DNA of 64,000 bases, from positions 1,039,238 to 1,103,237 of the forward strand of contig VXAA01004209.1 of assembly GCA_013399115.1 (NCBI GenBank), in the 5' to 3' direction. Each line of letters opens with the position of its first letter. The first letter of the stretch is position 1. The notes beneath the pieces were generated by a model, which worked only from the letters and a program-made list of their open reading frames with translations, searched no databases and was not told the origin of the DNA. The stretch is from Anseranas semipalmata. Its lineage: Eukaryota; Chordata; Aves; Anseriformes; Anseranatidae. Positions 35,545 to 48,862 of the stretch are shown here, one piece after another. Both the position numbers and the translations under genes were made by a program.

Positions 35545-36000
35545 ACAGGTAGGGATTTCAGCATTTGATGCTGTACAAATACAGAACAAAAAGGTCACTG
35601 CTCCGAAGAGATTGCAACTGAGACAAACTAAAAGAGGAGGAAGCAGTGGGGTAATGTTGACAACGTGCCAGGCGGTGTTTTCAGCACACCGGTAGTCTGA
35701 CTGTTGTCAAAGCCATCCAGGGGGAGAGCGTTCTGAAGGGAATTGTGGAGGAAGACAGTAGGGTAATATTGCCAATATGTTGCAGCTTTCTTTGGAGACC
35801 TCCTAATCACCAGGGGAAGCGTGGCAGAAAGCTCAGGAATACAGCGATGCAGGCTTGATCAGGCAGTGTGATCAGAATGGAGCACCTCGGCAAGGCACGG
35901 GAAGAGGAGGGAGGAAGAGAACCGGGAAACCTTAGGAGTGGAAATGGGCAGGTTGTGTTTGTAGTAGAGAAGCAGCTGCTGTTTGAAAGATCTTTTCTTT
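35545..36000 (+). mobile_element. Ancient amniote interspersed repeat, family uncertain
   Basis: GCTGTACAAATACAGAACAA, then GAAGAGATTGCAACTGAGAC and GGCGGTGTTTTCAGCACACC with GTAGTCTGACTGTTGTCAAA, run in the same order as an old dispersed repeat I remember from turtle and crocodilian genomes (a unit with 'gctgtacaaacacagaac' and 'ctcagcacaccagcagcc'). I cannot name the family with certainty. The match is eroded but collinear over at least 150 bp and probably continues through the purine-rich stretch to about 36.0 kb. No coding capacity is seen. Confidence 0.5.
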
Positions 36001-38221
36001 ATAATAAAAAGGCTAGTTCATGTGAAGGCTGGCTTGTAGCTCAGGGAACTTTCTTGGAATACTTCTCTGTGCAATCTTGTTGATGTGAGGGAAGGATGCT
36101 GGCTGCTTCAAAGCAAGATGCTGTTTTGATAGCTATTCCTTTTACTTGCTTGGGTGCTGAAAATAAGTCCTTAATTTACAGAAGTTGCAGTTGCATGGAG
36201 TGAGGTTTTAGAAATACAGGAGAAGAATGCTGAGACTTAGGAACCTTTTGGGATAGAGTGATTGGGCTACTTACCAACTAAAAACAGAAGAGGAAGGAAG
36301 GTTTGTTACCCAAGGAAGCAGGAGTTATGGTTGTGAATAAATGTGTGGCTTGTTCTGTTCTTGAAGAGTGCTGGATGATGTAAGCAGGAGGAGGAATGGA
36401 CAGGGAGATGCTCTGTGGGACACGGAGGAGTTAGGGGTGGAAGGCAGTGATGTCAGCTGAGTTAGGCTGCGAGTTACTTGTCTCTGGCTCCGTCACTTCT
36501 GCACAGTCAGCTACGGTCTTCTCCCAGCAGTGAGGTACCCGCTGTTGTTTCTGTCTTCTGCGGCACTCTGCGTCACACCTGGTATCTCGCAATCCTTTCT
36601 CCAGGGAATAGTTTAACAGCTGGAAGTGTCACTGCGACTGGTAGTCCTGTGTCTTTTCAAAGGAAATTTCCAATTTCCCAGGGCAGGTTTAACTTTGCCG
36701 ACTGTTATCATTTCTAGCATCTGCTGCTGAAACAAATTAGCTCAGGGAAGTAAAGAGTACAGGTCTTGAAGACTAGCTTCAGTAAATGCCTATGGCTTCA
36801 TGAAACTTACAGACATTTTCTCTCTGTAGTGCTGCCTTTATGAGGAGTCCTTTATATACACACTGCTCCCCAAATGTAGCTGAATAATTTTTACAGGAGA
36901 TGGATGGGAGCACCTCTGTCATTCAGGCTAAGCCGAGTAGAATCATGGCATTTAATTCTCCCGTTCCCAGCAGCTGTAGGGACAAACAGCCTTTTGCATC
37001 GTGGTCATTTTCCTGTTTCACGGCAGTCAGGGAAAGCCAGGACCCACGTGGCTTCATGTGAGGAAAGACCTTGCCCTGCAAGGCCTACCCAGTCTCTGCC
37101 TGCAGAACACTTCTTGGCTTTCAAAATGTACAGCTACTGCAATAACATGGCATCCTGCTCAGAGGTTTGTAACTTTTCCTTGCATTTGGATGCTCAAACA
37201 TCATCTAACCTGCCAAGCAAGCTTATAGATTACACGCTAACCTCTTTTCTGTCAATGCTATCTGGTTAAATTTTCACAATCCAAGGAATCAGACAAGGTC
37301 TCCTGCAATCATTAGAGAAGTAGAAATTCCTTTCCTGCCAGATTGTGTTACATCAGGCTAATGTGCTGTTCTGAAGTATTTTCAAGGATCTCAGGATCCT
37401 GTCCTAGATAGCTTGTGGAAAAATCCACTTATTCATCAGGTGAAATAATGTTTGGTTAGTTAAAATAGTCTATTGCTTCTTGAGTGGCCCATTAATTTCA
37501 CCCATAGTTCCAACACCACTTGAGAGACGTCAGTAATGTTTAACTCTTAAGTTATGTTGGGGTTGTTTTATACCTGGGTTTCACATTTCAATAAACATTT
37601 CAATAGGAATAGCAATGTCAAAGTGTACCTGAGTTACAGTTTCCTCTTTGTGAAGTTACTGCAATGGACATCTGCCTCAGGAATAAGGATTTGCCATTTG
37701 TTATTCATTACCAGAGAGCCATTCCTCTTTTACCAAAAGTGATTCAAAACTTTCCCATATGTATATTTTAAATGTGTTGTTTTATTGCCAATTAAAATAT
37801 GTAATTTATACTGTTGAAGCACAATTGTTTGCCTACAGATAGTACAAAAATGTGATCATTTTACTGTGTAGTTATGTCTGTGTATCAAAACATACAGTGG
37901 ACCAACGTTGAGCACTTTTGAAAATCCAATTTAAACTAAATTTTCTTGCTTTTGCATGTAGTATTTGTTTCCTTTGCACAGGAAGCGTGAAAAGAGGTTC
38001 AGGAGTCTCCCTTCCACTGCCTGGTCTATGCTCTAAAAATACAGTTTGGTTGTAAAATAACTCCTTTCCCCTCTCTGAGTTGAAAAGCCAGCTCAAAGTC
38101 TGCTTCAAGACATGAACAGGCTTCTTACACTGAGTTAACTCATTTAACCCATTAGAAAGTGACTTTTTTATGGTCAGTATTGACCCGTGATCTGAAGAGG
38201 TGCATCTGTTGTTCTGTTTAG

Positions 38222-38241
38222 TTTTTTTTTTTTTTTTTTTN
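38222..38241. repeat. Poly(T) tract ending in one N
   Basis: About 19 T are followed by a single ambiguous base at 38241. The N most likely reflects length uncertainty of the homopolymer in sequencing. Confidence 0.95.
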
Positions 38242-39396
38242 GATCATAGGATAGAGTAACACTGACAGTGACAAACTGATGGTTTGGATATGACTTTTAG
38301 ATAGATACCCCACAATATGGATCTCTGGAAGTATTTTGTATGTATTACTTTCATGTCATGGCTGGGGTGATGGAACGTTTTGCACAGATGGAACATTTTG
38401 AGAACTGGTACAAAGAAACAAAAACATCAGTGTGCTTGTTTGTTGAAATACTCAAGGTTTTTTTTTTGTTTTTTGTTTTAAGTGCACATGTGTGCCTGGG
38501 GACATTGTCACAGCTGGTAACCTTCAGTAAACATGGGTATAGCAGATGGATTCTTTCTATTTGTGTCTTGCACTGTTTGGCATAACAGTAATAAGACTAA
38601 TTATGTAATAACGTAATGATTTACTTTAAGACCTGTTTCAGACAGGGAGGAAGACATAAAACATCCTAGGCTTCACTTGAAAGTCTTTCAGCCTGCTGTA
38701 GGTCAGTTGGTTCCAATTCTGGTAATTTCAGAAGGAGCTGGTGAGGTGACCTGGTCTCTCCCATCTTCTGCAGCAAAGAAATTTTGGGAGAGGAGCACCA
38801 CCCCATATCATCTCAAGTGATGAATGTTCATTTGTTAACAATGTTTCTGCTTCACATAAGAGTGTGTGGGGTCATTTTTTCCTCTACAATTTTCATGCTT
38901 TAATTTATGTATGCAACACAATAAAAGGAGCTTGAAAACCATGCTGTTAGGTGAAGGTGATTGAACAGAGAAGAAAGATCTGAATCCTGGGCAAGTAGCA
39001 AACTTTCTGAGGGATCATTTCTTCTCCCCTTTCTTTTCAGTTGTATTCCACTTAACCTAGGGACAGTACTTGTGCCAGAAAATACAGGATGCACCCTGAA
39101 ACCTCAGCATTATTTCCTCTGCTGCCAAGCAGATACAATGAGAAGTGCCACTGCATGCAAAGAGGTTTGGTATAATTTTAGCACCTCTGCTGATGTAAAC
39201 TGTAGCGTTAGCCTACTGCTGACTGCATTACACGTCATTGTCATCTTGCCGTAATAGAGTTGTGGTGGCAAAAATAATATTCTTTGTTATTTATTTCTTT
39301 TGATCAGCGCTATTCTGGAAGCAGGAGATGGGGAACGCTTCCTAGAGATTGAGAGATTAGAAACTCAGAAGACAAATTCAAACCGCATCCCTGATT

Positions 39397-39418
39397 GAAA
39401 TAAATAAATAAATAAATA
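39397..39418. repeat. (AAAT)n microsatellite
   Basis: About five AAAT units. Confidence 0.95.
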
Positions 39419-40795
39419 TGTTTAATGTGTGTTTGGGCAAGGTCGTTAATGGATCTTGTCCTCTTTTCCCTTTCTCTAATTTGGGAATATGCTTTCTCCT
39501 ATCATCTGTCTGGCACATCTGTTTAGACCTCTCTGGAGAACTGTTATTGTACGTTTATACAATACCAATTTTAGTTGGGGTTAATCCATCCCATTACTCA
39601 TCTCTGTTTGTTCTCATTTAAGTACTGAAACAGGAAAAGCAACTAAACATTATCAAATACTCATTTGCATTTGTATAAAAAAAAATCTTCCCACTTGCAA
39701 GAGAATATCTACGTTTGATTATCATATATTAACAAAGTTTGAGTACACCTTTTCTTCAGCATCTCATTTCCTTGACAACAGATAGTCTTTTATTTAAAAA
39801 AAAAAAACAGGTGTCTTACAATTTTGAGGGCTATAGCACAATATGGTAAATCAGACTTTAGCTAAAAAGGGTCTATCTGTTATTGCGTGGCTGTCAGGAT
39901 TTTTAGACCTTCAGATTTTCAAGAAATGTAAATTTAAAAAAAAAAAAGAAAAAAGCCACCTACTTGCCCATGTTTTCTATTTGCTTATCTTCAGATTACA
40001 GCATTTTTGATGCTTTAAAAGTAAATCGAACTGCGTGGTTATTCTTTTGGAAATAGACTGTAAATTTTTAGACCACTGATCTTTTGTTTTATTATTTCAA
40101 CGTACAAAATACAAACCCGTCTGCTCTTCAAAGGTGCGAGCCTTTTGAAGCCAGCTGCCTGCATCCTCAGTTTAATGGTGCCAGTAGCTTTCATCATTAT
40201 CTTCTGCATTTCCTCCTGAGCAAGACAGAATGCTCGTCGGTGCATTTTCACCACGCAAGGTTTTGTGTTCATTCTGTCGCATAGTCTTTTTTTGTTTCTC
40301 AGTATGATCTCTTTTAGAATGGATGTTTCTCAGTTTTATGAGATCCTCATCTCCTTACAATCATGTAACCCAGCTGGCTGCGTTGTTCAAGGTCTGGTGA
40401 TTCTAACTCGATTTCAGCCTATCTTCTGCAGACTAGTTTGGACGATAAGTTATGGTATCTTGGTTTCTTTTCACTGTTCACATTCTAAGCATAAGAATTT
40501 AGGAATTTCACCTCCAGGTGAAGTTTCACAAAACAAGAAAGTTTACAGGTGAACATAAATGGATGATCGTGTATACCAATCTGTCGGATTATTTACAATA
40601 ACTATATTGAAGCTGATCTTACTATGGCTTTATATTGCAAAGAACAGGAGGTGTCTAATGTCAACACTTGGCTTTAGGAGGTTTTGGTGATTTCTATTTG
40701 TTTTTTTGTTGGGCAATGTAAAGCAGCACTTCATCACTGGGGAGCATCCAGAAAGTTAAGTATCATTGTTTACATCAAAAAAATAATATAATAAT

Positions 40796-40830
40796 AATTA
40801 AAAAAAAAAGAAAGAAAGAAAGAAAGAAAT
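40796..40830. repeat. A-rich and (AAAG)n microsatellite
   Basis: A short A run is followed by about five AAAG units. Confidence 0.95.
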
Positions 40831-43348
40831 CCACCCTCTGTAGAGGCAGCCAGCCAAGCAAGGAAAGCAGCACAGAAGTTTCTGTTAAAGTGTTCATTTG
40901 AGTGCCTGCTGAGGAGGAAGGCTATTTAAACTGCAGGATTTTGTTGATGTAGAAGAAACAGGTGAAGATTGGCAGTGGAAAAGTTATCATTAGTTTGAGC
41001 AGAGAATTTTGGTTTGATGGCATTTTTGTGATCACTTGACAGGAGAGGAACTCACGGTAGACAGTAAAGGCAAAGCAAAAGCATCTCTGCGCGATGAACA
41101 TTTACTCTCTAGAAAACTTGTGTCAGGCCCTATGGCTCTTCTCTCACCTCTTCTGGAGACAAGTATACGTGACTTTTGCTCTCAATCTGCTTGCTTAGCA
41201 ATTAGTAACGCGTCAGCAGGCAGCAGCAGCCTTGGTACTAACTGGTACTCAGTGCATCTTTGGCCACTGGAGAGAATGACAGCTCAAATCAAAGGAGTGA
41301 CTTGATTCTAATCATTGTATGTTGGGACATGGAAATACTTTAGCTTATTTCTTCTGAACAGTGTTCCTCTTCTTTCCGTAGAAATAACGAGTGGTGGTGT
41401 ACTAAATCTGTTGCCCTCTTGATTAAACGGACAATTCTGTTTTCAAACAAATTATGCCTACAAGAATGGTTTAAAGAGGTATAGAACATGCATTATTTTT
41501 CTTTCATTTATTTTTATTCTTAATATCTACTCAAGTATATTCTGATCAGACAAGTTATTTATGCTGCTATAAGTAACAAAAGAAAACTTGCGCATTATTT
41601 ACAAAGGATGTGTGATAACTTGGTATATTGACAATTTGCTTTTGTTGTTTTATTTGCCTGCCTGTGACTTTCGCATGAGCAGCATGCTTCTAAAACACTT
41701 ATTTGCAGATGTCACTTTAAATATTATTTTCCAAGAGTTTATTTTTCTTAGAAAACAGATGTCTGTAATTATCTTCTTTGACCTTCGAGACTTATCAAAG
41801 TCAAATAGGTAATCATCCAATCAGACGGGCTATCATTATCAGAAGAAAAGTAATTATAATCTGAATATGTTTGAACATGATTATTACAAGCCTTAAACAG
41901 TTACACTTCTGATTGGGGCAGAACTAAAGACATTATCACTTCATAATTCACATGATGTAACTTCACTTATCCTTGTAATTTTGGAATATGAAGAGCTGAA
42001 TTTACTGAACAGTGTAGTTCTTTGAACTTGAAAAAAATTATGTAATACCCTCTCTAAAGTCAGAAGAAGGAGTCTCAAAATCTTTATGCTGAAATTAAGG
42101 AAAACTCTATTTAAGAACATGAGAACTAAAACACGGTACTAGAGAAGTCTCTAAAAGAGCGGAGGAGTGCAGCATGTGTTTGTGTATGAAAATGCACTTG
42201 GAATGAAATGTTTTACTACTCTGGGTCCAATTTAACAAACCACGGAGTCTCTGTGGCTCTAAGCATGTATATGATCAGCTCTGTGTCTGCTGGGATCAAA
42301 CCCAAAGCTAGCCTATCTCCTTCAGTGCGTATCATCCCTTACTTAGGGGACTGAGAGTTAAAGTACACTCTGCTGAGCACAGCTGGAAGGACGAGTACGT
42401 GGGCTGTACTTGGCTGAGGTCAGTGAAAGGAGGACCGAGAGCCTGTACACCAGAGGGGCTGGCGAGCTCGCTGTGTAAGTACAGCTGTAGGGAAAGACAG
42501 AAGCGGATTTTCGTCTGATTCCTGGCAGTTCTGAAAATTGTGCAGATAGGGAAAGTTGTTCTTTAAGGTGAGAAATTACAATAATGTGAGACAATGAAGT
42601 GAAGCAGAATAAATGTTGATAATTGAAGGATGAAGGGGAGAAGGAGAAATCTTAAACATACAGGGTTGCCCATGGCAGATGTTTTGATTGCTAGGGTGGG
42701 AGGTGGGTTGCTGATATGACAGGTAAAAGCTGAAAGCTCAGGAGTTACAGTAGATTCATAGTGAGAAAAGATTTATTTTAAGAGGAAGAATCCTCAAGGG
42801 ACTGCACCTGCTGAAGTCTGTGTAGGTCTGAGCAGCACCAGGATCGTGTTCAGTTGCTGAATATTCCTGCCCTGCAAGAAGGAACTGCGATGGCTGACTT
42901 CACAACATGTGAGCTAGCAGAGCTAGCACCAGCTGACAGAAAAATGCTCATCTGGGGACAGCCAAGGATCTGTTCAGTGTGCTTCGGCACCACGCTGAAT
43001 GCTCAAATGAGGTGCAACAGAACGGTCCGAGACCTTCTGCTTGGGAGTCAGGAGGTTGTTTCCCCAGCCTAACAAAGACATGAGTTCTGTTACACTGGTC
43101 CTGCACAACATGGGCATGTGGAGCAGGGGCTGGCTAATTAAACGGTTGCAAAGAGGGTGTCAGCTTTTCAGATCACTGGGGAAATCTGTCAGAATAATCT
43201 AACTGCACTGCCGGCCATTTCTTGAGTCTTGCACATCCTTGGGAAAAATTATCAGCCTTAGATTCTCTGTGGACTGTTGAAGATCAAATCATTTTAAAGG
43301 ATGAGGAAATAGATTCTTTCACAGCAGGATATGGCCCGGGGCAATATT

Positions 43349-43371
43349 AATTTATTTATTTATTTATTTTT
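43349..43371. repeat. (TTTA)n microsatellite
   Basis: About five TTTA units. Confidence 0.95.
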
Positions 43372-45029
43372 GGCTTGGGCCGTGCTACAGAGGTTCATAG
43401 AGACTTGGAAGGAGTCTTTTTACACCTAGAAGATGTCTTGGTGCCTAGCACACCTCTGAAAAGGAATCAGTACTCTGACAGATGATTTAGGATAACCCGA
43501 AGGCTACCAATCTGAAATGAAAACAAAATAAACGGCAGTTATTCTGTAAGAGAGAAACTACCCTATGCGTAACCAATGAGGCAAGAATTGGCTTGGATGA
43601 AGAGGGGCTGTGGGGGGTTGAAATTCTGCAGAACTATCTAACCCCCCCAAAACTCACAGGTCTGCAGACTTTTTTAAAGGGCTTTATTCCCATTACAGAA
43701 GGTCTATCTGTAAGCTTACCCATATTTCAAAATGACTGCACAGGCTGGATGAAAAAGGGAAACCATTCCAGAATTCAACAGCATGATTTAACATTTTTCA
43801 GGACTGACAAGGGAGTTTGTGGCTCTTTCAGCTCACTCGTGTTTCAGAGTCCTTTTGATCCTGGACTCCACTTCTACAACTTCCAGGCTGACATTGGACT
43901 CAATGACGTTGCTAGCTTGCTCCAAGAGAGATCTGAACTTTTCATGGAGAAGTTAGTTGCACTATCTGAAGTTTACAGCAGTAAATTTTCACCAGTAGCT
44001 GTGTGAGGGAAAGTTTGTAGGCAGGAGATGAAGTGCATCACTCTGGTGGGGTCTTTGGATTCAGGAATTCTCAGGACATACTGTCATGTGACTGGGAAAA
44101 TTAGTGTTGTGATGCAGCTCTGCACTTAACTCCAGGCATAAGCAAAATAATGCCCATGGTGTCTGTAGACAGTGTTGTGAGTGCTTTATCTTTCCATGTA
44201 GGAGAGCAGGGAAGTGGCTGTTCAGTGAAACATAGCTGCTGATAAAAGCCTGGTTGTCATATTTCCTTCTTGCTTTGCAGAAGTGGGGTCCCCTGGGAGG
44301 AGGGACACGGAGGTCAGAATTAGTCTCTAGTGCAGTTAAAAGTTTCCATGAATAATGTCTGATTTGCAAACTTAGTTTCTGGTAGTGAATCAGGACAAAA
44401 TGTTCATATTCTGGTCTAGCCACTCCACATCAGAAATGAATGAGCAATACCCTCTCCTGAGTTGCTGAAAGAAAACTGGGAGAGAAGGGGAGAAAAAACA
44501 AGCTGTAACGTGACTTGGATAAGCTGGAAATCCATTTGGGTTTGGATCATGAAAATGTTCTGATAAAAATTAGGTATATGCATTCTACGAGTCAGCTGTT
44601 GAATTGTTTAATTTTATCTTGCAGGGATAAGTCACTCTCAGAACTGACTTTTTTGGACCTCACCAGGAGTGTGTCTGAAATCCCAGCCAGTCATAGATAA
44701 ATCACCGGGCATGCAAACCAATGTTTTCCTCGGCCTTATGCAATGAGTTCCTTTTAGCAGTAAGAAGATTGAAATATCAGAAGCTGCTGCCTATGGCAGC
44801 ATGGTCCTCATGGCAAAGACCTGTGGAAAAACCAACACAGGAGATGAGATTTATCTGTTGCTGATTGCTGATGTCAAGTCTAAGGCATTGAAGGACAGAT
44901 GTGAGTGACTGTACATCAGAAACAGTGAGAACACCAATGAAGCGTATGTTATTTGTGAGAGGCAAGAGAGACAGCTCGTTAGAGCACAGGATTGATTAAA
45001 AGGCAGGCTAGGATTTCTGAACAAGAGTG

Positions 45030-45034
<5 letters not shown>

Positions 45035-45060
<26 letters not shown>
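45035..45060. repeat. Poly(T) tract (26 bp)
   Basis: Uninterrupted T run. No recognisable retroelement body lies on either side. Confidence 0.95.
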
Positions 45061-45065
<5 letters not shown>

Positions 45066-45881
45066 GATCCTGCTGCATTCACAGAATCACAACTTCATAT
45101 ACGTTTGTAGCAGAGAAATCTGTCCTCCCATAGATGTATTCCAGTTGTATCATCATGTTGCTCTTGCAGTGGCCTTACTACAGTTTGGTCCTCCCTGAAG
45201 GGGCAGTGATGGGTTTAATCAACCAGCCTCCTCTGGTTTATCTGCCTGGATTTGCAGTAATCTTGACTTTGTTTTCCTAACACCATCACGGAGCAAGTAC
45301 AACCTGGTGTAAGCTTGGAGAGTGAGATTTCTTCAAGATTTATCACAGGATTGCTAAAAGCTTCAATCAATAAAGTTTGGCTGTTCCTTCTAATTTATTT
45401 CCCATCCATATATCAGTTTACTTTAACGACAGTCTGTAAAATTCTTGGGTGAAAAGGTTTCCCTGGACTTTTCATTCTTCACAAATAACTGAAACCCATG
45501 TTAACAATTTGTTACATAATGAAGAATTCCCATGCACTGTCCATTCCCCAGCCACCTAACTCCTTGATCAAGGTAGAAAGTCAAAAACAGATGGAACATC
45601 TCCCTTCAGAAACGTATTCATAAACTCTTCTTACATCATCTTCCCAGAGTTTGAGCTAATAATTTCTATTTTACAGTTTGATTAACCTTCAGCAATTAAA
45701 GCAATTGTGTGTATATGAAGACAACTTCTAATTATTGATTATTTCAAGGTTCAGTTTTATCTTTTTCAAGGCCTTTCCACATTTCTTTCAAGGCCATGAA
45801 TATTTAGATTAAGGAAGAAAATATTTGGGTTGTGATTGAGTAGATGGAAATTATTTTACTGACAATTCCTTAAATCTGTAC

Positions 45882-45899
45882 ATATATATATATATATAT
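45882..45899. repeat. (AT)n microsatellite
   Basis: Nine AT units, a weak cruciform-prone tract. Confidence 0.95.
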
Positions 45900-46699
45900 T
45901 TTAGCTTAACAAACTCAATACGCGTTCCTGCCAGTTGTTCAGGCATTTTAATTTTGCTTCATATGTAATTTCTTCCCTTCCCTCTCACTTTTTATTGAAT
46001 TAAATCACAGAAGTCCCTTCCCACAGACTCACCTTGACAACTCACTGCAGTTTGTGGTTTTTGTTACTGCTCAGCCTCACTACATGCCATAAATTCATGT
46101 ATCTGAACTGGCAGTCATCTTTCTGAAGAAATCAGTCTTTCCTTTCCTTTTGATTTCATTGTCTTGCATTACAGCTGCTTACCAAGGAATTTTTTTCACA
46201 GAAAGATACTTTCATCTGGTCTGAAAGATTCTTCTGTTTTTATCATCTTCACTTCTCCATCTTGCCCCAGAGCTACCTGTGGCTACACACTTCCTTTTCT
46301 TACATTTCTTAAGGAACATAACTTTAGAGATCTACTAGAAATATAATTGGAAGTGACTCCTCTTTTGAATATGTATGATACAAAAGGCAGCTGTTGAACT
46401 TCTCCATGTGGTCCATTCTCTAAACTAGTGAAGTTACAGATTATACAAACCAAGTAACTGACATCCCTTCTTGATTTTAATCTTAAAAGTTCTGAGCCCT
46501 GCACTGTGACAGCACAGTACTGTTTGTAGACAGCCAAGTGTACTCGTGGAGCTCAGTTAATTGGGTAATAAAACTAATCCGTGTCTCCCAGTTCAAAAGC
46601 ATTCATTCTTTGGAGCCAGCAGCACTCAGCCTCAGAGGGTCAACCCTTACATGCAGTAGTAGGGCCTGAAATGGCCGGAGCAGTGCACACGTTGTCCTC

Positions 46700-46741
46700 T
46701 AACTTAGAATAATCTAATGTCTATAACTTAGAATAATCTAA
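46700..46741. repeat. 18-bp duplicated unit, 24-bp period
   Basis: TAACTTAGAATAATCTAA appears at 46700-46717 and 46724-46741 with six bases between. A small local duplication. Confidence 0.9.
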
Positions 46742-47592
46742 AATTCAAACACATTTGGATTCGGCAACAACAGGTTTCCTACAGAATTCTTTAATCAACA
46801 AGAGTAGTATTCCATGCTCAAAATCTCCAGCAGCTAAAAGCAGCAGCAGTTTTGTGAGCTAACTCCTCTGGAGAAAATTACTTGGATAGGACTGGGGAGA
46901 CGGGTTGCTAGAGAAGTTGCACCTATGTATGATTTTATGTTGGTGCAAGCTGAACCAGAATTTGTCCTACAGCTTTTGTAATATAAGTGTTACACAGAAC
47001 AATTGTGCTCTCTGAGAAAGTTACTTTCTAGTTCTTATTTATCGTATATTTACTTCCCTTTTGTGTTTTGTCATGTGCTGCCTAACCTAACCTTGAAAAG
47101 TGTCCTTTGAAAAATTAAGTGCCTTTTCCCTTTAATTTCCCATATTCTGTCTTGTTTACCATTTTTCCTTAGAACTTTTTCCACAGCATTTGTGCATAAA
47201 ATGTAGACATTCTGCTTCCATGGTGATCTTAAATTAGGGGTGCATTTATATTTGTGTTGTTCAGACCACGAATGTGCTGATCACCCCCACTTGCTGGGCT
47301 TTTTGTTCAAACCCTGGTTCACTCTGAGCGTACAAACTCACTTCCTTCGGATGAAATGAAATCGGCTGTGCACTGGGACCACACTTTAATATACTCCAAA
47401 CACAAATGGACATTTGGTCCATAGGATCAACTAGAGCTGGTGTTCTGCGCTGGCAGGGGGGAGAACGAGCTGATGCAGGGTTCCTTCCGGATCTCGATAA
47501 GAAAGGCCTGACAACAAATGGCTTGCTGAAATAGCTGTTTTAATAAGATAGAATAAAAAGAGGAAAATAGGTAGCGAGTAAATCTTACATTC

Positions 47593-47640
47593 CTGGGCGT
47601 CTTGCATTTGTGCATGCTGGGCATCCTGCATTTGTGCATC
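47593..47640. repeat. 24-bp tandem repeat, two copies
   Basis: CTGGGCGTCTTGCATTTGTG+CATG is followed directly by a copy differing at three positions. The 24-bp period keeps the frame (MQDAQ-type units on the minus strand), but no gene surrounds it. Confidence 0.9.
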
Positions 47641-48699
47641 TGGACGGACCTTAGATGGATCTTTCCCATGGCACACAGCGCAGGTTGGTCTGTGTAGAGG
47701 TTCCTCTTGCCACCCACGTCGTGGTGCCTTCTGTTTTGTTCAAATCATGGTTCAAGCAATCGTGTGTCTTCTCCTGACAGGCTGGTACGTTACCTCTGTT
47801 ATAACATCCACCCGCACGCAGCACGCCATCCTTACAGAGGCTGCTCTGTGCTAACATACAGGCCTCTCGAGCCTCAAGTACAAGGCCCAGAAGAGCAGGC
47901 ATGGTTCAAGGTCACTTACTCCTCGAGTACAGTGTCTTCTGCAAGGCTCCCAGTACAGCTAGTCCAACATAAAAATGCTCTGAAGTGCATACAGTGTAGC
48001 TGTCAGATTCTCAGTGCTATCTTTCATTTTACATGTTCCTATCAGCCCGTGCTACTAGACGATGTTGGCAACAGCCTTGATGTATTAAAAAGGATCTGTA
48101 GTTCTCATTTCTGGTTTTGCACAGGTATTGTAGGATCATGTATCCTAGAAACTTCCTTGTGTTGTCTAAAAAGTAATTTGTCTTGGGATGGGGGATGGAA
48201 ATTACAGCAATTGTATTTACATGGGATGTCTCTAGCTCTCTCAGAAGTAAGAGGTGATTTTGCAAATTTTTTAGCTGCTTTCTATCGAAAGTTATTGACC
48301 TTTCTGTAGCTTACTGAAATTAATCTTAATTTACTAATTCTAAATGGATTTTTCTGTTATCATAAGAGACATTCGTTTTCACCTTTCCTTCTAATTCTAG
48401 CATTGACTTGAAGCTGTGCATGCCTGCTTCTACTATTGCAGAATTCTTTACTTGGTTTTAAACCACCTCAGTAGCTTTTCTAAGGAATCTAAATCCACTC
48501 AATTAATTAAGTAGCTTATCTAATTCTGCTTCAAAAGTTCATCTGTTCTGCATCACAGCTAATCTTGAAACTTGGCATGAAACTATGCACAACTTATTTT
48601 GCATTATCATGCTGTATTCTTCAGAAAGTATGACAGGAAGGTTAGTGTTCACATAAAAGTTAGTGGGCACGTTACTGAAAGATGGAAGACCGAGAACTA

Positions 48700-48862
48700 G
48701 TAAGCCTCTAACATTGACTCAGAGAAATCCCTGAGCTACAATTTATGAACATGGCAAGTATATAGTGATATTCTCCCTCTGCATCCTTTGTTGGCTGCTG
48801 TTGGAGATAGGATACTGGGCTGAATGGACTTTTTGTTACTCCTTTATGGCTGTTCTGATGTG
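48700..48862 (+). mobile_element. Ancient repeat tail, family uncertain
   Basis: TTGGAGATAGGATACTGGGC, TGAATGGACTTTTTG and TTATGGCTGTTCTGATG follow the pattern 'ggatactgggctagatggacc ... atggctgttcttatg' known from old dispersed amniote retroposon tails. Divergence is high and the 5' limit is unclear. Confidence 0.45.

Larger units (their letters stand above)
36001..48699. other. Gene-poor flank, part 3
   Basis: No supported gene. It contains poly(T) with an ambiguous base at 38241, AAAT, AAAG and TTTA microsatellites, an (AT)n run, a 26-bp poly(T), an 18-bp duplicated unit at 46700-46741, and a 24-bp tandem pair at 47593-47640. The longest ORF, 200 codons at 47707-48309 (+), has no recognisable motif and is about the length chance allows in 64 kb. 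AT-rich unique stretches around 41.5-42.1 kb and 45.6-45.8 kb could be conserved non-coding DNA, which cannot be judged from one sequence. Confidence 0.65.

Noticed and set aside
43593..44006. 137-codon + strand ORF
   Set aside because: It reads fairly protein-like, but several ORFs of this length are expected by chance and nothing in it is recognisable.
47707..48309. 200-codon + strand ORF, the longest without Ns outside GC-rich DNA apart from the 55 kb region
   Set aside because: No recognisable domain, signal or splice context, and a single ORF of this length is within chance for six frames of 64 kb.
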